NCBI RefSeq assembly: GCF_037971845.1 | Contig: NZ_CP150227.1 | Coordinates: forward strand, 620,001 to 684,000 | Origin: Paenibacillus sp. FSL R5-0766 | Lineage (GTDB): Bacteria; Bacillota; Bacilli; Paenibacillales; Paenibacillaceae | Reading direction: 5' to 3' | Length of the DNA stretch: 64,000 nt | In this document: positions 34,303 to 41,277 of the stretch, piece after piece | Layout of the letters: each line of letters begins with the position of its first letter | How positions within the stretch are numbered: position 1 is the stretch's first letter | The notes under the pieces: generated by a model | What the model was told of the DNA's origin: nothing | The model's input: only the letters and a program-made list of their open reading frames with translations | The model's database searches: none | Made by a program: the position numbers and the translations under genes

Positions 34303-35115
34303 GTGAGCGAAAAATGGAAGATTGAGCTGCATATGTCCCCCGGTGGATGGACAGCAGAAGTAAATATAGCAGCGGATGCGGACCAGGAGGTTTCCGTTTC
34401 TGCTTCCGCTGCTGAGGGCAAGACCGGATCAGCCGCAGGCATGTTCACGGTCACGGGAACGCCGGTGCGACTGAGCGAAGCCCAGCGCGAGGCTGTACTA
34501 GCTCAGCTGCGCAAGCGCCCGCTGACGCTGTACGCCCTGCTGCGCGGTGGCCCGGCGTCCGAGGAGCTCGCCGGGCTGCTGCCGGCTGCGCAAGCGCCCG
34601 AGGGCTCGCCAGGTGCAGCCACGGCCAGCGCGGCCGTGGCGTGCACCTGCGGCCGCACTGGCTGCGCGCATGCCACGGCCGCTGAGCGCGCCGTAGCCGC
34701 GCGCCTCGCGGCCGAGCCGCTGCTGCAGCTGGCGCACGCCGGCCTGCCGCGCGAAGCGCTGCTCGCCGGCGTGCTGGGGGCATGGGCGGAGGAACTCGCC
34801 CATGATCCCAGCGGCCCCGGCCGCGCAGCGGAAACGGCTGGCCGCCCGCAAGTGCGGGGCGGCGAAGGCGGCGCGGCCGCCGGCGAGTGGATCGCCGAGG
34901 CCGCCGCGGACGGCGCCATGCACCAGCCGGGGCCGGGCTTTGGCGCCGTTGAGGTGCGCCTCGCGCAGCCGGGCAAGCCGCCGGCCTTGCCGGAGCTGAC
35001 GGCGCTGCTGCCGGGCGTACCGGCCACCGCAGGGCTGGATTTGATCCGCGAGCGTGTAGCCGCGCGGATGTGGCAGGCTGTCCAGAAGAAGACGGACAGC
35101 CCGGCAACCAAATGA
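34303..35115 (+). CDS. SWIM zinc-finger domain protein, partner of the SNF2 helicase
   Basis: A 270-aa protein starting at GTG with GAAAGGGGG upstream. The diagnostic segment is CTCGRTGCAH at about residue 108, a C-x-C-x4-C-x-H SWIM motif, thought to bind DNA or protein. SWIM proteins commonly neighbour bacterial SNF2 genes, as with B. subtilis ywqA/ywqB. It is shorter than typical SWIM partners, and the region from about residue 50 onward is extremely Ala/Gly/Pro/Arg-rich, reflecting DNA of roughly 70-75% GC in a much less GC-rich genome. Function beyond the motif is inferred. Confidence 0.78.
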   Translation: MSEKWKIELHMSPGGWTAEVNIAADADQEVSVSASAAEGKTGSAAGMFTVTGTPVRLSEAQREAVLAQLRKRPLTLYALLRGGPASEELAGLLPAAQAPEGSPGAATASAAVACTCGRTGCAHATAAERAVAARLAAEPLLQLAHAGLPREALLAGVLGAWAEELAHDPSGPGRAAETAGRPQVRGGEGGAAAGEWIAEAAADGAMHQPGPGFGAVEVRLAQPGKPPALPELTALLPGVPATAGLDLIRERVAARMWQAVQKKTDSPATK

Positions 35116-35126
35116 TGCACCCATCA

Positions 35127-35165
35127 GAGCGGGGGAGATCTCAGATCACCCCTGCTTGTTTTTAT
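35127..35165 (+). terminator. Terminator of the SNF2/SWIM operon
   Basis: GCGGGG pairs with CCCCTGC with an inner GATC/GATC stem, followed by TTGTTTTTATT. Confidence 0.65.
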
Positions 35166-35260
35166 TGCAGCATGTTGCTCTAAAAGTCCAAAAAACGATC
35201 ATACAGGCTGTACAGTCCGTATATGTTCATTCGGATCTCTTCTAAAGGAGGTCTTTACCG

Positions 35261-35329
35261 GTGGAGCTTCGCTCCCAATTAAGGTATACTGTCGCAGGGA
35301 ACACTGCACGTAGACAACTATATAATTGA
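35261..35329 (+). CDS. Very small ORF, possibly cut short by a MITE-like element
   Basis: AAAGGAGG (35244-35251) stands 9 nt before a GTG that opens a 22-codon frame (MELRSQLRYTVAGNTARRQL, then YN). The stop codon lies exactly at the edge of MITE-like copy B. The strong ribosome binding site suggests a real start, so this may be the 5' end of a gene truncated by insertion, or a leader peptide. Confidence 0.3.
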   Translation: MELRSQLRYTVAGNTARRQLYN

Positions 35330-35497
35330 ACTAAACATTTACACAAAACGGAGAGGACAGAAATAACCTGAGGAAGCGGAGCGTTCGCCTTTATCCACGG
35401 ATTTTCCCTTTATAAAAAGGAATCAAAGAAATCTGGGGATAACAGCGATCAGAAGGTTGTTCTGTCATCGGAGTGACTAGTGTAAATATTCTTTAGT
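35328..35497 (+). repeat. MITE-like element, full copy B
   Basis: About 170 bp, same orientation and same parts as copy A at 24197: AACTAAACATTTACA at the left, GGAGAGGACAGAAATAAC, AGCGGAGCGTTCGCCTTT, ATCTGGGGATAACAGCGATC, and TGTAAATATTCTTTAGT at the right. Visible identity to copy A is roughly 85-90%. It lies upstream of the VanY-type gene. Confidence 0.8.
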
Positions 35498-35541
35498 CAT
35501 TTATTAGACAGCATTTATATTATTGCGATAGGAGTTTTTAC

Positions 35542-36516
35542 ATGAAATCAACTACAGGAAGACAGCGCCGCATGGTGGTTATGCTGTCCTCATTGATGAT
35601 ATGCGGAGCATTGCTTGCCGCGTGCCAGAACGGTTCAGGCACAGAGGAGAGCCAGAATCCGAATGGAACAGGTAACACACAACAGGAGACGGACGGCACA
35701 ACGGTTCATTTTACGGAGGATAAAGGAACGGATGGCGACAATACTGGCGGGGATGACACATCATCTTCTGGCAACAGCGGTGAAGGCACGGATAGCGAGT
35801 CTGGGAATGCTTCAGCGGGCGAAGGGCAAGGTTCTTCGGACAATGGGAATGGCGCGACAGTGGAAGATCCATTGCTGGAGAAACGCAGTATCAGCGCACT
35901 GCAAACAACGATTGATGCACAATCCGTGGTAACCAATGCGGAGTCTATGACCGTCATTGTGAACAAGCAACGGAGTCTGCCTGACGGGTACGAGCCGGAC
36001 GATCTGGTAGAGCCGGATGTACCGTTCTCCTTCGACGAACCACACGAGAAGCGGCATATGCGCAAGGAAGCTGCGGAGGCACTGGAGAAGTTGTTTGCAG
36101 GTGCAAAAGCAGATGGTATTGAGCTTCGTGCGGTGTCCGGTTACCGTTCATATCAGCGTCAGGTATCCATCTATAACAATAATGTCAAAACCAAAGGTCA
36201 AGAATACACAGATCGCGTGAGCTCTGTGCCAGGCCGAAGCGAACATCAGACCGGTCTTGCCATTGATGTATCCAGCCCGAGTGTGGGCAATGTGCTGGAA
36301 GAGGTATTTGGCACATCGAAGGAAGGCCAGTGGCTGGCTGAACACGCTGCAGAATACGGATATGTCATCCGTTATCTGCAAGGTGAAGAAGATACCACAG
36401 GGTACGTCTATGAGCCTTGGCATATCCGGTACATCGGTACAGATTTGGCACCGGATGTGGCGAAGAGTGGGTTAACTCTGGAAGAATACTTCGATGAGGC
36501 TAATATCAAGTTGTAA
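35542..36516 (+). CDS. VanY-type D-Ala-D-Ala carboxypeptidase lipoprotein
   Basis: A 324-aa exported lipoprotein. The signal peptide ends in LLAAC with the lipidated Cys28. A low-complexity Gly/Ser/Thr/Asp/Glu linker of about 80 residues follows. The peptidase M15B domain carries the zinc ligands His235 and Asp242 in SEHQTGLAIDV and His294 in EPWHIRY, plus SGYRSYQRQ. It should trim the terminal D-Ala of peptidoglycan stem peptides at the cell surface. No vancomycin-resistance genes accompany it, so a housekeeping wall-remodelling role is more likely. Confidence 0.92.
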   Translation: MKSTTGRQRRMVVMLSSLMICGALLAACQNGSGTEESQNPNGTGNTQQETDGTTVHFTEDKGTDGDNTGGDDTSSSGNSGEGTDSESGNASAGEGQGSSDNGNGATVEDPLLEKRSISALQTTIDAQSVVTNAESMTVIVNKQRSLPDGYEPDDLVEPDVPFSFDEPHEKRHMRKEAAEALEKLFAGAKADGIELRAVSGYRSYQRQVSIYNNNVKTKGQEYTDRVSSVPGRSEHQTGLAIDVSSPSVGNVLEEVFGTSKEGQWLAEHAAEYGYVIRYLQGEEDTTGYVYEPWHIRYIGTDLAPDVAKSGLTLEEYFDEANIKL

Positions 36517-36567
36517 TGCGGATGTTTCATCCTTAAAGAAAAGATACTAATACTAATTCTCATAAAT

Positions 36568-36624
36568 CCCCGAATGAACCGTCCTTGATCTAACCAATGG
36601 GCAGTCATTCAGGGGATTTTTTTC
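36568..36624 (+). terminator. Terminator after the VanY-type gene
   Basis: CCCCGAATGA pairs with TCATTCAGGGG with one bulged base, enclosing about 27 nt, and continues as a T7 tract. Confidence 0.75.
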
Positions 36625-36750
36625 TGTGCAAAAATGTTAATGGAGTTAAGATAGAATTAAAATTGATTCCATTGTCTGAGATGATGGGGGACTGATATAA
36701 TTCATGTTTAATTTGAAGAGACAAATACAACCAAAGCGAGGGACGAGAGA

Positions 36751-37152
36751 ATGAGCAGACAGCAGGTATTTACGGGTTCCCCATGGGAACCATTGGTTGG
36801 ATATTGCCGTGCCATCCGTGTAGGAAACCGAATTGAAGTGGCGGGTACAACCGCGATGCAAGATGGTGTAGTTGTTGGGGCGGGTGATCCGTATGCACAG
36901 ACAAGGTTCGTTTTGCAGACGATTGAAAATGCATTAAAAGAGTTGGGTGCTGACATGTCGCATGTGGTGAGAACCCGGATGTATGTGACCGATATCTCCA
37001 GATGGGAGGAAGTTGGCAAGGCGCACGGTGAATTTTTTGGACAGATCCAGCCTGTAGCCACCATGGTTGAAGTTAGCGCACTCATTGATCCCTTGTTGAT
37101 GGTTGAGATTGAAGTGGAAGCGATCGTTGAAGATGAAATCCAAGCCGGTTGA
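36751..37152 (+). CDS. RidA-family protein (second, divergent copy)
   Basis: A 133-aa RidA/YjgF-family protein: SPWEPLVGYCRAIRVGNRIEVAGTT, a central QTIENALKELGADMSHVVRTRMYVTDI and the C-terminal MVEVSALIDPLLMVEIEVEAI. The Arg expected in the PARS motif of canonical deaminases is absent here (QPVATMVEVSAL), so the reaction may differ from that of the ridA copy at 15529. CGAGGGACGAGAG precedes the ATG. It is followed by a palindromic repeat. Confidence 0.85.
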   Translation: MSRQQVFTGSPWEPLVGYCRAIRVGNRIEVAGTTAMQDGVVVGAGDPYAQTRFVLQTIENALKELGADMSHVVRTRMYVTDISRWEEVGKAHGEFFGQIQPVATMVEVSALIDPLLMVEIEVEAIVEDEIQAG

Positions 37153-37177
37153 TTCTGGCGAATGGTCTGAGGATTTC

Positions 37178-37371
37178 CTAAGGAACACAGGACGTCTTAT
37201 TTGGCCCTCAGGTCCTCTTCTTAAAATGTAAAGAACACCAGACACGTTATTTCTCGAATTCCTCTGATAAAAACACTGTAAACAGCTGTTTATTCTAAGA
37301 TAGCGTGTCTCAGATTCCTTAGATTTTGCGGGTGCTTCAAATCCTTGAATAAGACGCCTCAGATTCATTAG
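37178..37371. repeat. Nested inverted-repeat element, copy 2 (four 24-28-nt units)
   Basis: Units in the order reverse, reverse, forward, forward at 37178-37202, 37229-37252, 37297-37322 and 37347-37371. Unit starts are 51, 68 and 50 bp apart, against 51, 70 and 47 in copy 1 at 6824. Between units 2 and 3 there is a perfect 14-bp palindrome, TAAACAGCTGTTTA (about 37278-37291). The whole 194 bp could fold as one long stem. Confidence 0.75.
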
Positions 37372-37510
37372 CGTTAACGCCGCTTGCTCTTACATTCAGT
37401 ATGCAACCACATGTCGTATGTAACTCATTTCGCGCATGTCTGCTCCGAAAAAATTCAGATACGCTTCTCTTTGGAGCAAGTTTGAAGACACGCTCTAACA
37501 AACCAAAACC

Positions 37511-37563
37511 AAAAAACAACCTTACCCGTGCCTGTCAGAAGACAAGCGGATAAGGTTGTTTTG
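37511..37563. terminator. Bidirectional terminator
   Basis: AAACAACCTTA pairs with TAAGGTTGTTT, with inner TGTC/GACA pairing around AGAA. A-rich on the left and T-rich on the right. It lies between RidA-family copy 2 and the convergent gene ending at 37755. The 37564-37754 stretch behind it is featureless to me. Confidence 0.8.
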
Positions 37564-37754
37564 AATTAACTTCGTCTCCTAGCCGCACGGCTGAGCTCTT
37601 GATGCGCCAAACTCATTACACCGCGCGCCAGGAGCTACATGCGAATGGCTGTTCATTATGATGCTCCACACTCATGACCCCATGCTAAGCGATGCAAACG
37701 GTCGTCTGCAACAACATATAACATGTGTTTCAGCCAGACGTTTTTCCAACCGTA

Positions 37755-38825
37755 TTATTTCGCTTCCAGCTCTGCTGCAGGTGTTTCAACAACCACTTTC
37801 CAAGCCGTTCCGATTGGAGGCAGGCTGCGTGTCAACACAGGGCTGTAGAACCCAATGACTTTAGCGCCTTTGGTCAGTTCTTCAGCTTTCACCGTTTCAC
37901 CTTCGTGGTTCACGATCAGCGTGTCTTTAGCAATGTTCAGCACGACATGGTCAGGAGCTGTTTCTGTTAACCGTGTACCTGTGATCTCAATCTGTGTGAT
38001 GCTGCCTTCAGCTGTTGTTACATTTTCAATTGTACCCGCTGTGCCCAGAAGCTCTTTAGGTTGTGCCTCAGATGCTGTAGCCGCATCCAGTACAGTGACT
38101 GTATAGGTCGGCGTTTGTGGTGGCAGGCTGCGGGTGGTGATCAGGGAATGCTCAGCTTCCACGTTCATGCCAATGGCCAGATCAGTCAGTGCAATCTCTT
38201 TCCCCTCAACTGAGATGAATTTTGTCTCATCGCTTAGATTAAGCACAATACCATCCGTACCTGCACCGCCAATTTGGATGGACTTATATTTATCTTGGTT
38301 CGAGATTCTGGTAATTACACCACGTTCAGTAACCGTCTTCACGTCCTCTTCACTGGAGATCGTCACCTGATTTCCTGTTGTGTTCACTTGTCCATGCAGT
38401 GCTTTCTCAGCAAAAGAAACCGGTACATACAATTTGCCGCCTGTGATTTCGGGCGCTGTACCCAGCGTGAGCGACATTTTATTCACGGAATATTGATCCT
38501 TGCCTGTGATTACCTGTGTCCACAGAGCACCACGAGTCAGCTCTGCAGTTTTAGTTTCTTTATTCCATTCCAGTTCAATACCCAGTGCGTCGGTAAGATC
38601 ACGCAGCGGGATCATGGCTACTTTGCCATCTTTGTTCCAATAACCATCAGAGATGGATGCACCATTCACGGATACGTTTACTACACTCGCTGCGGTACTA
38701 TCTGCTGAAACGGATGTTTGATGGACTGGTTGTGTGTTGTCCAGTGTTGCTGCATAAGCGGCTCCACCACCCAATGCCATGGATAGGGCCATCAGTGCAC
38801 TTACTTTTTTCATGTTGTTGTTCAT
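37755..38825 (-). CDS. Secreted protein with copper-amine-oxidase N-terminal (stalk-like) domain
   Basis: A 356-aa exported protein. Signal peptide at residues 1-25 (MKKVSALMALSMALGGGAAYA, starting at the fifth residue). Residues about 45-140 match the Cu_amine_oxidN1 domain common in Paenibacillus surface proteins (SVNGASISDGYWNKDGKVAM, IPLRDLTDALGIELEWN, GKLYVPVSFAEKAL). The C-terminal half contains two similar beta segments, each ending ITTRSLPP or LTRSLPP. No catalytic domain is present. AGAAGGGATG lies upstream; the ATG at 38825 is preceded by an in-frame TTG. A wall-associated or scaffolding role is inferred. Confidence 0.83.
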   Translation of the reverse strand: MNNNMKKVSALMALSMALGGGAAYAATLDNTQPVHQTSVSADSTAASVVNVSVNGASISDGYWNKDGKVAMIPLRDLTDALGIELEWNKETKTAELTRGALWTQVITGKDQYSVNKMSLTLGTAPEITGGKLYVPVSFAEKALHGQVNTTGNQVTISSEEDVKTVTERGVITRISNQDKYKSIQIGGAGTDGIVLNLSDETKFISVEGKEIALTDLAIGMNVEAEHSLITTRSLPPQTPTYTVTVLDAATASEAQPKELLGTAGTIENVTTAEGSITQIEITGTRLTETAPDHVVLNIAKDTLIVNHEGETVKAEELTKGAKVIGFYSPVLTRSLPPIGTAWKVVVETPAAELEAK

Positions 38826-39074
38826 CAATATTCATCCCTTCTAATCTGTGTACTGACGCGGTAAAATCTTCCTTAGGGCCGCGCTTCAAGTTAATAGACG
38901 GGACAAATCGTCTAAGTGTTGCAGTTGAAATGTAATGAATGTAAGCGGTAGGTTAGTTTAAATTAGAAATATCGCTTGTATTGCAGGTTATCTGCAGCAG
39001 GATCAGGTTAATTTCAGGTAAGTGGCCAAACCATTGTCCTATTTCACATTCAAGTACGAGGAGGAACGGATTAG

Positions 39075-39551
39075 ATGAGTGATATGTTGGTAGCGCTCTA
39101 TCGTTTGCCGGAGCAAGAGAGTGGACTGAGAACGCTGGAGGAATCCTCTATTGTGATTCGTAGAGCCATTGCCCCAGAAAAACAGCTTGTACTGGATTGG
39201 GTGAGGTCACATTTTAGTCAGGCTTGGGTGGATGAATGTGAGGTCGCTTTTGCGCGTCAGCCGGTGTCCTGTTATATTGCGGTTGAGCATGGGAAAATGA
39301 TTGGATTTGCCTGTTACGAAGCGACATGTCGCAACTTCTTCGGACCGACAGGTGTGAGCCAGGATGCAAGGGGCAAAGGTGTAGGCACAGCCTTGTTACT
39401 GGCCTGTATGCATGCGATGAAGGCGGACGGTTACGGGTATGCGATTATCGGATCAGCGGGACCTGTGGATTTCTATGCCCGGACGCTGGGTGCCGTGAAG
39501 ATTGAAAATTCAACGCCGGGTATTTACGAAGGCATGCTGCGGGCAGACTAG
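39075..39551 (+). CDS. GNAT-family N-acetyltransferase
   Basis: A 158-aa acetyltransferase. The acetyl-CoA pyrophosphate loop is visible as VSQDARGKGVGTALLLACM (R-x-x-G-x-G/A pattern) near residue 95, after the FACYEATCRNFFGPTG strand region. The C-terminal GYAIIGSAGPVDFYARTLGA segment completes the fold. The acceptor is unknown. CGAGGAGGAACGG precedes the ATG. The Gfo/Idh-type oxidoreductase starts about 45 bp downstream and is probably in the same operon. Confidence 0.87.
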   Translation: MSDMLVALYRLPEQESGLRTLEESSIVIRRAIAPEKQLVLDWVRSHFSQAWVDECEVAFARQPVSCYIAVEHGKMIGFACYEATCRNFFGPTGVSQDARGKGVGTALLLACMHAMKADGYGYAIIGSAGPVDFYARTLGAVKIENSTPGIYEGMLRAD

Positions 39552-39595
39552 ACGATAATGATGTTGTGGAAGTTGTGCAAAAGGAAGGGAGGACG

Positions 39596-40669
39596 ATGAT
39601 GAGCACAAAACAAATGTTGCACATCGGAATGATTGGTACAGGATCAATCTCGGATCTTCATATGAGGTGTTATGCCAAAAACGAGGATGCCGTCATCTAT
39701 GCCATCTGCGATCTGAACGAAGAACGGGCTAAGGCTGCTGCGCAGAAGTATGATGCCCAATCCGTATACACCGATTATCGGGAGATGCTGGAGGACCCGC
39801 ATGTGGATGCTGTCAGTATCTGTACCTGGAATAATACACACGCCGAATTTGCCATTGCTGCACTGGAGGCAGGCAAGCATGTGTTGCTGGAGAAACCGGT
39901 CGCAACCAATGTGGAAGATGCACTGCGGATTGAAGAAGCGGTGAAGAAGAGCGGACGTACGTTTATCGTTGGATTTGTGCGGCGGTATGATAACAATATG
40001 CAGATGATGCGCAGATTCATTGATGCCGGAGAGTTTGGTGAACTGTATTATGCCAAGGCTTCCATTCTGCGACGTCACGGCAATCCAGGCGGTTGGTTTG
40101 CTGATAAAAGCCGTTCCGGCGGTGGTCCCCTGATTGATCTCGGCGTACATATTATTGACCAGTGTTGGTACCTTATGGGCAAGCCGAAACCTGTTTCGGT
40201 CAGTGGTAATACGTATCGGAAGTTGGGCAATCGTGCCCACATCGAACATCTTTCTTTTTACAAAGCAGCCGACTACAGCGCAGCTGTGAATGACGTGGAA
40301 GATATGGCGAATGCGCTCATACGGTTTGAAAACGGGGCTTCGCTGGCGGTGGATGTGAGCTTTACCCTGCATGCACGCGGAGATGAATCTTCGGTGAAAT
40401 TATACGGCGAGCGTGGTGGGTTCGAACTGGAACCGGAGACACTGATCGTCACGGAGAAAAATAATACCATCCTGAATATTGAACCCCAGACGGACAATAC
40501 GGGTCTCCATATTCATAGTGCATTCCAGAACCAGATTGACCACTTTGTGGATTGTTGTCTGAACGGTACAGAGCCGATCAGCCCAATTGCGGACGGGGTG
40601 GCTTCCACGCGCATGTTGTGCGGAATCTACGAATCCGCTGAGAAAGGGCAGGAGATTCGTCTAGATTGA
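39596..40669 (+). CDS. Gfo/Idh/MocA-family NAD(P)-dependent oxidoreductase
   Basis: A 357-aa soluble dehydrogenase of the glucose-fructose oxidoreductase/inositol dehydrogenase family. The Rossmann motif GMIGTGSISDLHMR is near the start, the EKPVATN signature is at about residue 98, and the substrate region contains GGGPLIDLGVHIIDQ with the conserved Asp and His. GGGAGGACG precedes the ATG-ATG pair at 39596/39599; either may be used. It likely oxidises or reduces a sugar or cyclitol. The family is clear; the substrate is not. Confidence 0.9.
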   Translation: MMSTKQMLHIGMIGTGSISDLHMRCYAKNEDAVIYAICDLNEERAKAAAQKYDAQSVYTDYREMLEDPHVDAVSICTWNNTHAEFAIAALEAGKHVLLEKPVATNVEDALRIEEAVKKSGRTFIVGFVRRYDNNMQMMRRFIDAGEFGELYYAKASILRRHGNPGGWFADKSRSGGGPLIDLGVHIIDQCWYLMGKPKPVSVSGNTYRKLGNRAHIEHLSFYKAADYSAAVNDVEDMANALIRFENGASLAVDVSFTLHARGDESSVKLYGERGGFELEPETLIVTEKNNTILNIEPQTDNTGLHIHSAFQNQIDHFVDCCLNGTEPISPIADGVASTRMLCGIYESAEKGQEIRLD

Positions 40670-40704
40670 GTCCATTTTACATGGCAGTTGTCCTTCATCA
40701 TATT

Positions 40705-40750
40705 AAAAAGCATGCGTCTTCCGCGTGATCTGCGGTTACGCATGCTTTTT
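40705..40750. terminator. Strong bidirectional terminator
   Basis: AAAAAGCATGCGT pairs with ACGCATGCTTTTT, and an inner CCGC/GCGG stem extends it. It separates the oxidoreductase from the convergent hypothetical gene. Confidence 0.92.
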
Positions 40751-40759
40751 GGCATCAGG

Positions 40760-41128
40760 TCATTTATTCAGTGGTGAATTCTCGTACCCAGGGTCATCAT
40801 AATCCGTATCCTGCAGCCTTGGGAGCACATTCATGCTCTCAATTGCCTGCCGGGTTTCCGGCGTGCCATGGTCATACAGAAAGGTATACAGCAAGGTCAT
40901 GCCATCCGAAAATTGCTCTGTTGCCTCATCGTGGTCTGCTGATTTGTAGGGTACTGGTGCCCGTTGCAATGTATAGGCATCGTCATCCTCCAGCACCTTC
41001 ATCAGATCTTTTAATCGGCCCAACTGTTCGTCATCCACCAACACCTCAAAAGGTGTAGATTCGTTCTTGGTTTGCTCAATAAGATTATGTGTTACCGATA
41101 CATACAGATGTTGTTTGCCGTCCTGCAT
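40760..41128 (-). CDS. Conserved-looking hypothetical protein
   Basis: A 122-aa acidic soluble protein (MQDGKQHLYVSVTHNLIEQT... ending NSPLNK). The ATG at 41128 is preferred because GGGGGTTGG lies upstream; the frame is open for 19 more codons without a binding site. There are no transmembrane or recognised catalytic motifs. It lies downstream of the UvrD-type helicase on the same strand and may be co-transcribed with it. I cannot assign a function. Confidence 0.6.
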   Translation of the reverse strand: MQDGKQHLYVSVTHNLIEQTKNESTPFEVLVDDEQLGRLKDLMKVLEDDDAYTLQRAPVPYKSADHDEATEQFSDGMTLLYTFLYDHGTPETRQAIESMNVLPRLQDTDYDDPGYENSPLNK

Positions 41129-41277
41129 AATCCAACCCCCATTCTGAAATGGAAAAAAGACGCTTCTACTGTTAATAAACAGCAAAAAGCGCCCTGAAAC
41201 GAGCTACTATGCTCGTGTGTTATTTACTCATCCACATGTTCAGTCACATATGACCAGCCATTACCTCTTCCTTTGAG

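Noticed and set aside
34451..35120. Three long minus-strand ORFs (205-218 codons) opposite the SWIM gene
   Set aside because: They arise because GC-rich DNA has few stops; they are Arg/Pro/Ala low-complexity, mutually overlapping and lack binding sites.
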